From NCBI RefSeq assembly GCF_002332255.1, contig NZ_NRGW01000001.1, positions 1,674,001-1,738,000 on the forward strand: 64,000 nt of DNA. The letters are read 5' to 3'. Below the pieces are notes generated by a model, which worked only from the letters and a program-made list of their open reading frames with translations, did no database searches and was not told where the DNA came from. Shown one piece after another: positions 1 through 9,710 of the stretch. The position numbers were made by a program, and so were the translations under genes. Each line of letters starts with the position of its first letter. The stretch's first letter is position 1. The DNA is from Halomonas sp. JB37. Its GTDB lineage: Bacteria; Pseudomonadota; Gammaproteobacteria; Pseudomonadales; Halomonadaceae.

Positions 1-1541
1 ATCAAGTGGGTCAAGAAAGCTCAAATGCTTGGAATAACGCCGGCAGCGGCCACTCCGCCTTTATGGAACTGAATTATACGCCGGGCGATGGCGATCACGT
101 CGAAATTGAGCGTGCGATCAACGTAACCGAGCAGTTCGAGCTTTCTCGTCAATTCTGGGCGCATCAGGTAGACCAGGATGTTTTGAGTGATCCGACCGCT
201 TTCATCAACACCGTTCCGCATCATGCACTTGTTTGGGGTGAAGATGATGTGGCGTTCCTACGCGAGCGTCATGCCAGCATGGTGCAAAATCCGCTTTATG
301 CTGATATGGAATACTCTGAAGATCGTGACGAGATCGCTGGGTGGATGCCCCTCGTGATGGCAGGCCGTGATGACAACACTCCCGTTGCGGCAACGCGAAT
401 GCAGATGGGTACAGAAGTTAATTACGGCGCCCAAACAGAGCAGATGATTGAATCGCTGAGCGACAACGAGCATTTCACTTTGTCGTTGAACAGTGAAGTC
501 CGTGGGCTTGAGCGCAATGACGACGATTCATGGCATGTAACAGTTAAAAACTTAGAAAGTGGCGATGAAACCAGCGTTGATGCTCGATTTGTCTTCATTG
601 GTGCCGGTGGCGCCGCGCTGCCGCTTCTCCAAGCATCGGGTATCCCTGAAGCGAGTGCTTATGCAGGCTTCCCGGTAGGTGGTCAATTCCTTTACACCAC
701 GAATCCTGACGTTGTCGCTCAACATCAAATTAAAGTGTACGGAAAGGCCGGTGAGGGCTCGCCGCCCATGTCAGTGCCGCATTTAGACTACCGTAATCTT
801 AACGGTGAACCGGCGTTGTTCTTTGGCCCGTTTGCGACGTTCTCAAGCAAGTTCCTCAAAGAGGGCTCCTGGACGGACCTGTTTGGCTCAATGACGTTCA
901 ACAATACTTGGCCAATGATGGAAGTCGGCCTGGATAACTTTAACTTGGTGCGCTACTTGGTTGGCCAGGTGCTGATGTCTGATGGCGACCGTATGGAAGC
1001 CTTGCAGGCCTTTTATCCAGAAGCCAACCCAGATGATTGGGAGCTGTGGACAGCGGGGCAGCGTGTCCAAATTATCAAGGATGATCCCGAAGACGGTGGC
1101 ACCCTGCAGTTTGGTACAGAGGTTGTCATCTCTGCTGACGGCACCATGTCAGCCTTAATGGGAGCTTCGCCAGGCGCCTCGACGGCACCTTCTATTATGC
1201 TGAATTTGCTGGATACGGCCTTCCCAGCACAGATGGAAAGTAGCGAATGGCAAGATGCTCTGCGCCAGATTGTGCCTTCATACGGCCAGCATCTCGCAGA
1301 AAATCCTGACTTGTTGAGTGAGGTGCGTGCTTATACTGCGAGTACCCTAGAGCTGGACGAGCCAGCAAACTTGGCCGCTGCCAATGGCAGCGATGAAGCG
1401 TTGGAAGAAGAAGCAAACACCGACGCTGAGCCTCAACCCAACGGCGCCGGAGACGAGATTCAAGGTGACGTTGAAGAGGACGATGCTGAGATGAACGACG
1501 CACAGGACGCCGAGCAGCAAGACGTTACGACAGACGCGTAA
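1..1541 (+). CDS. mqo: Malate:quinone oxidoreductase, C-terminal part (5' truncated by window)
   Basis: Mqo is a peripheral membrane flavoenzyme that oxidises malate to oxaloacetate and passes electrons to quinone, bypassing soluble malate dehydrogenase in the TCA cycle. The visible part opens in the conserved segment [15 protein letters not shown] followed by ELNYTP, and later carries [13 protein letters not shown], typical of the family. The reading frame is open to the window edge, so the FAD-binding N-terminus lies upstream; the GTG at position 6 is not a start. The last 50 or so residues after the conserved core form a very acidic tail rich in Glu, Asp, Ala and Gln, not needed for catalysis in the family and typical of halophile proteins. 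A hairpin terminator follows. Confidence 0.95.
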   Translation, partial: QVGQESSNAWNNAGSGHSAFMELNYTPGDGDHVEIERAINVTEQFELSRQFWAHQVDQDVLSDPTAFINTVPHHALVWGEDDVAFLRERHASMVQNPLYADMEYSEDRDEIAGWMPLVMAGRDDNTPVAATRMQMGTEVNYGAQTEQMIESLSDNEHFTLSLNSEVRGLERNDDDSWHVTVKNLESGDETSVDARFVFIGAGGAALPLLQASGIPEASAYAGFPVGGQFLYTTNPDVVAQHQIKVYGKAGEGSPPMSVPHLDYRNLNGEPALFFGPFATFSSKFLKEGSWTDLFGSMTFNNTWPMMEVGLDNFNLVRYLVGQVLMSDGDRMEALQAFYPEANPDDWELWTAGQRVQIIKDDPEDGGTLQFGTEVVISADGTMSALMGASPGASTAPSIMLNLLDTAFPAQMESSEWQDALRQIVPSYGQHLAENPDLLSEVRAYTASTLELDEPANLAAANGSDEALEEEANTDAEPQPNGAGDEIQGDVEEDDAEMNDAQDAEQQDVTTDA

Positions 1542-1574
1542 TGCGTGTGCTCTAACGCGTTTAACGTATAGATG

Positions 1575-1604
1575 CGCCAGCCCTTTTGGGCTGGCGTTTT
1601 TTTT
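1575..1604 (+). terminator. Rho-independent terminator of mqo
   Basis: A perfect 9-bp stem (CGCCAGCCC / GGGCTGGCG) with a TTTT loop is followed by eight T residues, 33 bases after the mqo stop codon. The LysR gene beyond it converges. Confidence 0.93.
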
Positions 1605-1661
1605 AGGTTTTTTTAGCTTAGCCAATCACTGTTAAAGCGCTGTTTACGTCAGGCTTCAGCG

Positions 1662-2549
1662 CTAGAGAGAGGGCTGCTCGATGATGTGAGCGGTATCGTT
1701 AATTAAGTCGGCGAGCGCAGCCGCGGGCGGACTTAAATGCCCGCTAGCCCGGTGGATGAGCCCAATGTCGCGGTGAAACGTCCGCTCGGCTAAATCAATA
1801 GCCCGTACTTCTTTAGGCCAGCGTTTAAGTGCTCCCGACTGCGGGGCCAGCGCCACGCCCACCCCATTGGCCACTAATTGCACAATGGCATCTAACTCAT
1901 CAACCTCGCATACCTCGCGGACATGGCAGTGGTTATCTCTTAAAAAGCGGTCCACCTGGCGGCCGCCAAAAGATGCGCGGTCATAGCGCACAAATGGGTG
2001 AGTAGCCAGCATCTGTTGCCAAGGCTCAATCGGTAGTCGGCGCGGGACTATTAAACGAAAAGGCTCATGGGCAAGCGGCGTCCAGCGTAAATCGCTATGC
2101 AGCGAAAATGGCGGGCGAATGATCACCGCCATATCTAGCTCACCGGCATCGACCTGGTTCATTAACGCCATGGAAAGACCGGGGACTACCCGAGTGCAGC
2201 ATTCAGGAAATCGGCGATGAAAGTTCGCCAAAATGTCGGGTAAAAACGTACGCTGAATAGAGGCAATAGCGCCAATGTTCACGCGAGTGTTCAGCTCTTG
2301 ACCGGAGGGCGAAACCCCTAAGGTGCCATAAAGCGCAAGCAGCGTGTGGGCCTGCTGCAACGTTTCTTGGCCGCGTTGAGTCAGTATCGCCACGCGGCCT
2401 TTGCGTTCGAATAAAGCCACGCCAAGGGCGCTTTCCAAGCGTTTCATCTGAGCGCTGATCGCGGCTTGCGTCAGGCCTATTTTATTACCTGCCGCTGCGA
2501 AGGTGCCTTCCTGGGCAACGGCAATCAACGTTTTGAGCTCACGAATCAT
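1662..2549 (-). CDS. LysR-family transcriptional regulator
   Basis: A 295-residue protein with the usual LysR layout. A winged helix-turn-helix occupies about residues 1-60 (LKTLIAVAQEGTFAAAG, then GLTQAAISAQMKRLE), followed by a periplasmic-binding-protein-like effector domain from about residue 90. LysR proteins usually activate a divergent gene in response to a small metabolite. The divergent neighbour is the VOC-family gene starting at 2682, with about 130 bases between them, so that gene is the obvious candidate target (inference). The effector is unknown. It converges with mqo. Confidence 0.9.
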   Translation of the reverse strand: MIRELKTLIAVAQEGTFAAAGNKIGLTQAAISAQMKRLESALGVALFERKGRVAILTQRGQETLQQAHTLLALYGTLGVSPSGQELNTRVNIGAIASIQRTFLPDILANFHRRFPECCTRVVPGLSMALMNQVDAGELDMAVIIRPPFSLHSDLRWTPLAHEPFRLIVPRRLPIEPWQQMLATHPFVRYDRASFGGRQVDRFLRDNHCHVREVCEVDELDAIVQLVANGVGVALAPQSGALKRWPKEVRAIDLAERTFHRDIGLIHRASGHLSPPAAALADLINDTAHIIEQPSL

Positions 2550-2681
2550 TCATAAATACTTTTTGTGGGTTGGTTAAAAAACAATTGATTTTATTTTTGC
2601 ATATCACGTCTTAGGATAATGACACCGTGGCCTTGCAAGACGCTAGCCATTTTACCTAACGTAAAAATTTAGGAGATGCTC

Positions 2682-3107
2682 ATGAGCCTTTCACCTTTTC
2701 ACCTGGCAATTCCCGTGTACGACGTAGCGCTTGCAAGAGCCTTTTATAATGACGTGTTTGGCTTGGAAGAAGGGCGCTCCAGCGAGCAGTGGGTCGACTT
2801 TAATTTCTTTGGCCACCAGCTGGTCATTCATGAGCAGCCCAAAACGGCGGGCCAAGAGAGCGCGCATACCAATCCCGTTGATGGCCACAACGTGCCAGTG
2901 CCGCACTTTGGTGTGATCTTAACGTGGAGCGAGTGGGAAACGCTGGCTGAGCGTTTAAAAGCACGCGATACACAGTTTGTAATCGAGCCTTACGTGCGCT
3001 TTAAGGGTGAAGTAGGCGAACAGGCCACCATGTTCCTACTCGACCCGTGCGGCAATGCGCTTGAGTTCAAAGCATTCAAAGATATGAGCCAGGTGTTCGC
3101 GAAGTAA
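2682..3107 (+). CDS. VOC-family protein (glyoxalase/extradiol dioxygenase superfamily)
   Basis: A 141-residue single-domain protein that begins [17 protein letters not shown] and has a second half with [11 protein letters not shown] and a C-terminal [10 protein letters not shown]. These are the paired beta-alpha-beta-beta-beta modules of the vicinal oxygen chelate fold. The His in FHLAIP, the His in PHFGV and the Glu in ALEFK are placed as metal ligands in this superfamily, suggesting an active metalloenzyme; the substrate cannot be read from sequence. It resembles the predicted extradiol dioxygenase group COG3565. I chose the ATG at 2682 because AGGAG at 2671-2675 is then six bases away, whereas the in-frame ATG at 2676 abuts it. 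Divergent from the LysR gene. Confidence 0.85.
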   Translation: MSLSPFHLAIPVYDVALARAFYNDVFGLEEGRSSEQWVDFNFFGHQLVIHEQPKTAGQESAHTNPVDGHNVPVPHFGVILTWSEWETLAERLKARDTQFVIEPYVRFKGEVGEQATMFLLDPCGNALEFKAFKDMSQVFAK

Positions 3108-3140
3108 GCTCCGAGCGGTATATCAACACTCTGTTCAGTT

Positions 3141-4034
3141 TTACGCCCGTAAGGCCTGCTCTTGGCGGCGATGCTGCAAGGGCGGTTCGCCAAAGTAGCG
3201 CTTATAATCACGGCTAAACTGAGAAACGCTGCGGTATCCAACGGCCGCAGCGGCTTGATTCACATTATGATTATCCTGCACGAGCAGTTGCTGCGCTTTG
3301 ATCAAGCGAAGTCTTTTTAAGTACTGAGCGGGTGACGAGCGCGTCATCTGCTTGAAGTGCTGGTGAAACGTCGATGCGCTCATATTGGCCTGTTGGGCCA
3401 GCTGCTCCACGCTAAACTCACCGGCAACATTAGCATGCAGCTTCGAGAGCACCTGCACGATGCGTGAGTAATGGCCGTGCCCTAATACCAACGCCCTCAG
3501 TGCGGGTCCTTGCTCGCCCTTCAGTGCTTCAAACACTACATCGCGAATGCGGGCTTTGCCCATCGTGCTGCGCTCTACCTGTATTGGTAACGAGCGAGCT
3601 AAGCGAAGAACGGCATTTTGCATGCCCTCCGTCATGGCGACAGACGCCATTGGCAGCGGCGCCTGGGAATGATGACCAATATCGCCCATGGCAGTCACCA
3701 TCTCGCTTAATAGTGCAGGATCAAGTCGAACGGATATGCCCAGCAAGGGAGATTGCGGTGAGCCGTAGGTTTCACATTCAAACGGCAGCGGCAGTGTTTG
3801 CACTAAGTAATGACCAGGATCGTAATGGATTTCTCGATCGCCCAGATAGCCCGTTTTACGTCCCTGCGCAATGATGATTAAGCTTGGCTCATAAAGCAGT
3901 GGCGTGCGCACTTGATGGCGGCTGAGGCAGAGTAACGACACGCCAGGAAGAGGTGTTGCGGCCATGCCATCGCCCTCAACGAGGGGCTGGATAACATCAG
4001 CCAGCGCATTGCCTGCCTTGGCGGTAGAGGGCAT
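3141..4034 (-). CDS. AraC-family transcriptional regulator with AraC_N cupin-like domain
   Basis: A 297-residue regulator. The N-terminal half (PSLIIIAQGRKTGYLGD, then GHYLVQTLPLPFECE) matches the AraC_N type sensor domain, and the C-terminal hundred residues carry two AraC helix-turn-helix motifs (VEQLAQQANMSASTFHQHF and AAAAVGYRSVSQFSRDYK). Regulators with this N-domain, such as YqhC of E. coli, commonly control neighbouring aldehyde/alcohol oxidoreductase genes. Here the divergent gene 220 bases away is a zinc alcohol dehydrogenase, so control of that gene in response to a reactive aldehyde is a reasonable inference. Confidence 0.9.
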   Translation of the reverse strand: MPSTAKAGNALADVIQPLVEGDGMAATPLPGVSLLCLSRHQVRTPLLYEPSLIIIAQGRKTGYLGDREIHYDPGHYLVQTLPLPFECETYGSPQSPLLGISVRLDPALLSEMVTAMGDIGHHSQAPLPMASVAMTEGMQNAVLRLARSLPIQVERSTMGKARIRDVVFEALKGEQGPALRALVLGHGHYSRIVQVLSKLHANVAGEFSVEQLAQQANMSASTFHQHFKQMTRSSPAQYLKRLRLIKAQQLLVQDNHNVNQAAAAVGYRSVSQFSRDYKRYFGEPPLQHRRQEQALRA

Positions 4035-4253
4035 GATTACTTCTCTCTCTTTATGGTGGATTTTGTATAATAATAACGATTTCGGCGTTGTTTTTGTTAT
4101 TTAATTACGCGCATGCGTAGGAATAGGCAAAAATGGCGTAGCTTTGTTTATCGCTATCCTCTCTGATTAGGCCAATAATAATGGCCGACTTTAAAGACCC
4201 TGTCTTGAAGGCCCGTTCTTGAAGGACAAGTTTTGACGATGAGGAATCCACCG

Positions 4254-5327
4254 ATGAGCCAAGCGCTACCCCAAGTACTTTCCTATGCGGCGTTTGCTGC
4301 CGACAAGCCGCTAGCACCTTTCACTTTTGAACGTCGCCAGCCACGCTCAGACGATGTGTCGATTGAGATTCTTTACTGCGGCGTCTGCCACAGCGACCTG
4401 CACTCTGCGCGTAACGATTGGGGCATGAGTCAGTACCCCGTTGTTCCCGGCCACGAAATTGTCGGCCGTGTAACGTCCGTTGGCGACAGCGTCGTGCGCT
4501 TCAAAGCCGGCGATCTAGTCGGCGTAGGCTGCATGGTAGATTCATGCCGTACCTGTTCTGCCTGTAAAGATGGCGTAGAGCAGTACTGCCTGGAAGGCTT
4601 TACCATGACGTACGGCGGTGAAGATCGCCAAGACGGCACCATGACTCAGGGCGGCTATTCCGACGCTATCGTGGTAAGTGAGCACTTTGTACTGCAAATG
4701 CCTGATGGTATTGATCTGGCATCTGCGGCACCGATTCTATGTGCAGGCATCACTACCTATTCTCCGCTCAAGCACCACGGCGTAGGAAAGGGCCATAAAG
4801 TCGGCGTGATTGGCATGGGTGGCTTAGGCCATATGGGCGTTAAGCTGGCGAAAGCGCTGGGTGCTGAAGTGACGGTATTTACGCGCTCTGATGCAAAGGT
4901 TGAAGAAGCGAAGCGCAACGGTGCGGACCATGTCGTGGTTTCTAGCGATCAGGGGCAGATGGACGCCGTGGCTGAAAGCTTCGACTTCATGCTCGATACC
5001 ATCCCGGTTCAGCACGATCTAAATCCTTACTTAACATCGCTGAAGTATGACGGCACGCACATTATCGTTGGTTTACTTGAGCCGATTGAGCCTGCTATTG
5101 AAGCGTTCAATCTGGTCTTTAAACGTCGCGTTGTGGCGGGTTCTTTGATTGGCGGTATCGCTGAAACTGAAGAGCTGCTAAAACTTTGCGCCGAGCAAGG
5201 CATTACCTGTGATATCGAAATGCTCGATATCCATAAGATTAATGAAGGCTTCGAGCGCATGGAAAAAGGCGATGTACGCTATCGTTTTGTGATCGACATG
5301 GCGACGCTGAAAAACAGCCCGGCTTAA
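4254..5327 (+). CDS. Zinc-dependent NAD(P)-dependent alcohol dehydrogenase (YahK/cinnamyl-alcohol dehydrogenase type)
   Basis: A 357-residue medium-chain dehydrogenase that should interconvert aldehydes and alcohols in the cytoplasm. The catalytic zinc site is visible (CGVCHSDLH, then PGHEIVGRV), as are the four structural-zinc cysteines (CRTCSACKDGVEQYC) and the Rossmann glycine motif (GVIGMGGLGHMGVKLAKALG). The overall sequence is of the YahK/CAD group of broad-specificity aldehyde reductases. I start at the ATG at 4254, which has GAGGA eight bases upstream, rather than at the in-frame TTG at 4233. Probably controlled by the divergent AraC gene. A strong terminator follows. Confidence 0.93.
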   Translation: MSQALPQVLSYAAFAADKPLAPFTFERRQPRSDDVSIEILYCGVCHSDLHSARNDWGMSQYPVVPGHEIVGRVTSVGDSVVRFKAGDLVGVGCMVDSCRTCSACKDGVEQYCLEGFTMTYGGEDRQDGTMTQGGYSDAIVVSEHFVLQMPDGIDLASAAPILCAGITTYSPLKHHGVGKGHKVGVIGMGGLGHMGVKLAKALGAEVTVFTRSDAKVEEAKRNGADHVVVSSDQGQMDAVAESFDFMLDTIPVQHDLNPYLTSLKYDGTHIIVGLLEPIEPAIEAFNLVFKRRVVAGSLIGGIAETEELLKLCAEQGITCDIEMLDIHKINEGFERMEKGDVRYRFVIDMATLKNSPA

Positions 5328-5367
5328 ATCACTTTCCACCTGCTCGCTAAGGGCAGGCGTAAACGAC

Positions 5368-5405
5368 ATGCCCCGAGTCCTTGAGAGGACTCGGGGCATT
5401 TTTTT
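5368..5405. terminator. Terminator between the convergent alcohol dehydrogenase and lnt genes
   Basis: A perfect 13-bp stem (ATGCCCCGAGTCC / GGACTCGGGGCAT) closes a TTGAGA loop. It is followed by six T residues on the plus strand. The minus strand has only a weak T run, so it chiefly ends transcription from the left. Confidence 0.93.
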
Positions 5406-5432
5406 AGTCAGCCTTATTCGGTGCGTTTCTTA

Positions 5433-6914
5433 TCAGCGTGCTGCTCGGCGCGCGTTTCGTGCTGCAAATACACCCGCTAAGAGCATCACGCCGGCCAGCA
5501 GCCAAGCAGGCCAGCTTCCGGTACGCGTAAACGGCGTTAAGCCTTCCATAGCGTAGAACTCGCCCTTGAGTGTGGCTGTCTGAAACTGCGGAGCGCGTTC
5601 AACGATACGGCCAGTGGGATCGATAATCGCCGTAATGCCGTTGCTGGTCGCGCGAAGCACGTAGCGGCCATTTTCTAGCGCGCGTAGCCGTGCCATCTGC
5701 AGGTGCTGATTAGGGCCGATAGAGGCGCCAAACCAGGTGTCGTTGGAGACGGTTACGATGACGTCGCTACTTTGCGCGCGACGGGCTACTAGCCCTGGGT
5801 AAATGATTTCGTAGCAGATTGCGTTACCAATATAGGTTCCCGCTGCCTGCATGGGCGCTTGCTCCGTCGCTCCTTTGGTAAAGGATGACATGGGCAGGTC
5901 AAAAAAGTTAATCGCCCCGCGCAATAAGCTTTCCAGCGGCAAGTACTCACCGAAAGGCACTAAATGCTCTTTCTGATAGCGGCCTTCGACATTGCCAACG
6001 CCAATCACACCATTGAAGTAGCGTTCCTGCTCATCGCGTTGCACGACGCCGGTCAGCAGGGCAACGTTGGGCGGTAGGTTCGCTTGCACTCGTTCCAATA
6101 CAGGTCGAGCCTGAGTTTCCGTCATCGGCAGGGCCGTTTCTGGCCAGATGATTAGGTCAACATCATCGGCAACGTCGCGGGTCAGCTGGCTATAGGTATT
6201 AGCCGCTACGCGCTGGCCTTCTGAGGTCCACTTTACAAGCTGGGGTAGATTGCCTTGCAGCAATGCTACCCGCGTTGGCTCGCTGGCTTGCGTGGTCCAC
6301 AGCGTGGGAAGTGCTAAAGGAATTAACCAAATGGTGGCGAGTGGGGCAAGCGTCCACCACTGACGGCGCAGCAGTAGCTCCGCTGCGAGTGCGCCGCTGA
6401 GTGCAACCAACAGAGACAGTAAATAGACCCCGCCAACGGGCGCCCAGGAGGCTAGCGGCGAGTCAACGTAGCCAGAGCCCAGCAGTAGCCAAGGAAAGCC
6501 AGTAAACAGATAGGTGCGCAGTATCTCGCCCAGTACCCAGGCCCCAGCAAAGCTAATAAACGCGAGGCGAGCGGATGTAAATCGTCGGTAGAGCCAAAAA
6601 GTGCCGGCAAAAAATAGCGCCAGAACGGTAACAAACAGAGCAGTCAGAAATACTGCCAGTGGAACCCCGGTATAACCGTAGTCATGAATTGATACGTATA
6701 CCCACGACGTACCGCTGGCGAACAGTGCAACGCCATATAGCCAACCTTTAAGGGCCGCTTGAGCAGGCGTTAGCGTGTGCAGCCCAGCGTATAGCAGTGC
6801 AATCGCAACAGGCCCTAGCCACCATAGTTCGAAAGGGGAGGCGGTTAGCGTAGTGAAGCCGCCTGCCACCAGCGCGGCAAGCAGCTGTAACAAAAACGCG
6901 GGGGGTAAGCCCAT
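5433..6914 (-). CDS. lnt: Apolipoprotein N-acyltransferase
   Basis: Lnt adds the third acyl chain to the N-terminal cysteine of lipoproteins at the periplasmic face of the inner membrane, which is required for Lol sorting. The 493-residue protein has about seven hydrophobic segments in its first 220 residues and then a nitrilase-like domain. The Glu-Lys-Cys triad is present in LIIWPETALP, QKEHLVPFGEYLP and GNAICYEIIYP. It is the last gene of a minus-strand operon miaB-ybeZ-ybeY-corC-lnt, 63 bases after corC. LolB, a downstream partner in lipoprotein transport, is also encoded in this window. Confidence 0.97.
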   Translation of the reverse strand: MGLPPAFLLQLLAALVAGGFTTLTASPFELWWLGPVAIALLYAGLHTLTPAQAALKGWLYGVALFASGTSWVYVSIHDYGYTGVPLAVFLTALFVTVLALFFAGTFWLYRRFTSARLAFISFAGAWVLGEILRTYLFTGFPWLLLGSGYVDSPLASWAPVGGVYLLSLLVALSGALAAELLLRRQWWTLAPLATIWLIPLALPTLWTTQASEPTRVALLQGNLPQLVKWTSEGQRVAANTYSQLTRDVADDVDLIIWPETALPMTETQARPVLERVQANLPPNVALLTGVVQRDEQERYFNGVIGVGNVEGRYQKEHLVPFGEYLPLESLLRGAINFFDLPMSSFTKGATEQAPMQAAGTYIGNAICYEIIYPGLVARRAQSSDVIVTVSNDTWFGASIGPNQHLQMARLRALENGRYVLRATSNGITAIIDPTGRIVERAPQFQTATLKGEFYAMEGLTPFTRTGSWPAWLLAGVMLLAGVFAARNARRAAR

Positions 6915-6977
6915 AGCGATGACCTATCGTCGGTAAAATTTGAGGGAGTGGATAGAGAGACAATGAAATGGCGTGGA

Positions 6978-7877
6978 TTAGGCCTGCTTGTCTTCTTGAT
7001 CGTCGTCTTCATCTTCATCACGACGGTGATCACGATACGCCTCAAGCAGGCGTATACGCCGAGTATCGGCGTTGAGAATGACAAACCGCCAGCCACCGAG
7101 GATGGTATGTTCGCCGCGCCGGGGCAGATGGCCGAACTGTTGCATGACCAGGCCGCCGACGGTATCAAATTCGTCATCGGAGAATTCAGTACCAAAGCGC
7201 TCGTTGAAGTCTTCGATGGGGGTCAGTGCGCGAATGGCGAAATGGTCATTTTCAATCTCGCGAATATCGTCTTCTTCATCGGTATCGTGCTCATCTTCGA
7301 TATCGCCGACGATCTGCTCAAGAATATCTTCGATCGTAATGATGCCAGCAGTGCCGCCGTATTCGTCTACGACCACCGCCATATGGTTATGCGTATCCCG
7401 AAACTCTTTCAGCAAGCTGTTAAGACGCTTTGATTCTGGAATAAACATGGCAGGGCGCAAGATGTCGTCTAACTTGAAAGCGTCGCGCTGGGCCTGCGTC
7501 TGCGAAAGCAGCGGCAGTAAGTCTTTAACTAGCAGTATGCCCTTGATGTCATCCAAATTTTCGCCGATCACCGGGTAGCGTGAATGTCCGGTTTCTTGGA
7601 TTAACGGCAAATAGCCGTCGCTTGCTTGATCTAGGGCTATTGCCGACACCTGCGAGCGCGGGATCAGCACTTCACGTACCTGCTGATCGCTAATATCAAG
7701 CGCGCCTTCAATGATCATGATGGCGTCTTGATCAAGCTTTAATTTGCCTGCGGTATGGCGTAAAAACGTCATCAGCTCATCTCGTGAGCTGGGTTCGTCA
7801 TTGTCTCCGGAAAGGGCGCCAAAGAGTTTCTCGAGCCAGGATTTTTGACTAGGGGTGCTCGATCGGTCTTCGCTCAT
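6978..7877 (-). CDS. corC: CorC/YbeX, CBS-domain protein of Mg2+/Co2+ homeostasis
   Basis: A 299-residue soluble protein with a CBS pair at about residues 65-190 (VLIPRSQVSAI, then DDIKGILLVKDLL and MAVVVDEYGGTAGIITIED) and a CorC_HlyC transporter-associated domain at about residues 205-285 (FNERFGTEFSDDEFDTVGG). YbeX is linked in E. coli to magnesium/cobalt efflux and ribosome metabolism, consistent with its place beside ybeY and ybeZ. The C-terminus is a short highly charged tail of Asp, Glu and Arg. About 140 bases separate it from ybeY. Confidence 0.95.
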   Translation of the reverse strand: MSEDRSSTPSQKSWLEKLFGALSGDNDEPSSRDELMTFLRHTAGKLKLDQDAIMIIEGALDISDQQVREVLIPRSQVSAIALDQASDGYLPLIQETGHSRYPVIGENLDDIKGILLVKDLLPLLSQTQAQRDAFKLDDILRPAMFIPESKRLNSLLKEFRDTHNHMAVVVDEYGGTAGIITIEDILEQIVGDIEDEHDTDEEDDIREIENDHFAIRALTPIEDFNERFGTEFSDDEFDTVGGLVMQQFGHLPRRGEHTILGGWRFVILNADTRRIRLLEAYRDHRRDEDEDDDQEDKQA

Positions 7878-8020
7878 GCGTCAAATCTCTTGTTTGCGGA
7901 CAGACAGTTGCAATGTCAGGTGGCTAATTTATCAATGAAGCTGTTGTATCAGCTGAGCAAGGATAGTACCAGATTCATTGCAGGGTGATTGGACACTCCA
8001 ATAATTAGGGCAGCCGCTTG

Positions 8021-8536
8021 CTAACGCTCCGAGCGACTATCGTCATCGCCAGCACCGGTATCCGTCGCATAGGGGTCGGGAATATTCAGCTCAGCTAGTA
8101 GCTCACGCTCGAACTGCTCCATCTCCTCCGCTTCCTGGTCATCAATATGGTCATAGCCCATCAGGTGCAGGGTGCCATGCACAACCATGTGCGCGTAATG
8201 ATGCTCCAAAAGTTTGCCTTGCTCGCTGGCTTCCTGCGCTACGACCGCGTGACAAATCACTAGGTCGCCTAGTAGGGGCAGCTCAATGCCTGGTGGGCTT
8301 TCAAAGGGAAACGACAGTACGTTAGTGGTTTTGTCTTTACCGCGATAGTCACGGTTAAGCGTCTGGCCTTCGAATTCATCCACAAAGCGAATAGTCAGCT
8401 CACGTCGCTGATCATCAGGGTGGTGCGCAAAAACGCAGCCCACCCATTGGGTGAGCTGTATCAGCGAAGGAAGCAGCGGTTCGTCGATAGCCGCCTGGCG
8501 ATCAATCACTATCTCGCTTAGTGCGCCTTCGCTCAT
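8021..8536 (-). CDS. ybeY: Endoribonuclease YbeY (16S rRNA maturation and quality control)
   Basis: YbeY is a single-strand-specific zinc endoribonuclease needed for 16S rRNA 3'-end maturation. The zinc-binding signature [11 protein letters not shown] is present, preceded by [10 protein letters not shown] and LLGDLVICH, all conserved in the family. The start at 8536 gives 171 residues and an ATGA overlap with the ybeZ stop codon. An in-frame ATG at 8551 would add five residues and cannot be excluded. The C-terminal tail is acidic and probably disordered. Confidence 0.95.
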   Translation of the reverse strand: MSEGALSEIVIDRQAAIDEPLLPSLIQLTQWVGCVFAHHPDDQRRELTIRFVDEFEGQTLNRDYRGKDKTTNVLSFPFESPPGIELPLLGDLVICHAVVAQEASEQGKLLEHHYAHMVVHGTLHLMGYDHIDDQEAEEMEQFERELLAELNIPDPYATDTGAGDDDSRSER

Positions 8537-9612
8537 CGTGAGCGGTCCCATGAATCTTCTCGGGCATGTATACGCGCATCGCGTTCTTGCTGGCGTGCTT
8601 CTTGGCGAGCGCGCTCTTCGACTTCCTGCTGGGACTCAAACATATCGTAGGCTTCGATAATGCGTTGAACCAGCGGGTGGCGTACAACATCTTTGGCAGC
8701 AAAGTGAGTAACGCCGATACCCTGGGTGTCTTTTAACACGTCGAGTACTTGGATCAGACCGGAGCGCTGGCCTTTGGGCAGATCGACCTGGGTAACGTCG
8801 CCCGTTATCACCGCCGTGGAGCCAAAGCCAATCCGGGTTAGGAACATTTTCATCTGTTCCGGCGTGGTGTTCTGGCTCTCATCCAAAATAATATAGGAGT
8901 TATTGAGCGTGCGGCCGCGCATATAGGCCAGCGGTGCAATCTCAATCACCTGGCGCTCAATCAGCTTTGCGACCTGCTCAAAGCCGATCATTTCGTAGAG
9001 GGCATCGTAAAGCGGGCGCAGGTAAGGGTCGATTTTTTGAGCCAGATCGCCCGGTAGAAACCCTAGTTTTTCACCAGCTTCAACCGCTGGGCGTACCAGC
9101 AATATGCGTCGGACTTCTTGCTGGTTGAGTGCTTCGACCGCCGCGGCTACCGCTAAATATGTTTTACCCGTACCCGCGGGGCCGACGCCAAAATTAATGT
9201 CGTGCTCACGGATACTGCTAACGTAGCGCTGCTGATTAAGCCCGCGAGGTTTGATCATAGTGCGCGGTGTGCGCATGATCACTTCATCGCTACTGCCGGT
9301 GCTTTCCTCTTCGTCTTCCAGTGCTTCAAGCCCTGATTCCTGAAGGAAAAGATGCACGGTATCCGCGTCAAGATCATTGGCTGCTGTTTCGCGATAAAGA
9401 TGTTCCAGCACGTTGGCCGCGGCCTTAATACGGTTGGCAGCGCCGGCCAGCTGAAACACATTGCCCCGGTTGCGCAGCGTCACGTCCAGGCGGCTTTCAA
9501 TCAACTTCAAATGCTCGTCCTGCTGGCCGCAAAGGCTAGCAAGGCGCTGCGGATCATTGGGTTCAAGGCTTAAGGTGAGAATGCGATTGGCCTGAGGTGT
9601 TGGCTGGCTCAA
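8533..9612 (-). CDS. ybeZ: PhoH-family ATPase YbeZ
   Basis: A 359-residue P-loop ATPase/helicase-like protein that partners YbeY in rRNA processing. The Walker A motif [11 protein letters not shown] and the Walker B-like [14 protein letters not shown] are clear, as is the PhoH signature [11 protein letters not shown]. The C-terminus (about 25 residues, rich in Glu, Arg and Gln) is a charged helix. It overlaps ybeY by four bases, implying translational coupling, and lies about 100 bases downstream of miaB with a GC-rich hairpin between them. Confidence 0.96.
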   Translation of the reverse strand: MSQPTPQANRILTLSLEPNDPQRLASLCGQQDEHLKLIESRLDVTLRNRGNVFQLAGAANRIKAAANVLEHLYRETAANDLDADTVHLFLQESGLEALEDEEESTGSSDEVIMRTPRTMIKPRGLNQQRYVSSIREHDINFGVGPAGTGKTYLAVAAAVEALNQQEVRRILLVRPAVEAGEKLGFLPGDLAQKIDPYLRPLYDALYEMIGFEQVAKLIERQVIEIAPLAYMRGRTLNNSYIILDESQNTTPEQMKMFLTRIGFGSTAVITGDVTQVDLPKGQRSGLIQVLDVLKDTQGIGVTHFAAKDVVRHPLVQRIIEAYDMFESQQEVEERARQEARQQERDARIHAREDSWDRSR

Positions 9613-9654
9613 GAGTGGGGAACCCCTCGTTAGTGTGTGTGGTGTTCAGCTTAC

Positions 9655-9676
9655 TGCCCCGACCGGGATCGGGGCA
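9655..9676 (-). other. GC-rich intercistronic hairpin between miaB and ybeZ
   Basis: An 8-bp perfect inverted repeat (TGCCCCGA / TCGGGGCA) with a 6-base loop lies between two co-directional genes. There is no U run on the minus strand, so it is more likely a processing or stability element than a full terminator. Confidence 0.5.
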
Positions 9677-9710
9677 ATTACCTGTGTTAACGATTGTGCT
9701 AAGCAAACGC

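Noticed and set aside
4105..4317. A 70-codon minus-strand frame in the AraC-adh intergenic region
   Set aside because: It covers the promoter region and the start of the dehydrogenase gene on the other strand and has no ribosome site or family.
6948..7578. Open frames on the plus strand (161 and 168 codons) opposite corC
   Set aside because: They lie entirely antisense to a conserved corC frame, one is made of low-complexity Ser/Arg text, and neither has a ribosome site or family match.
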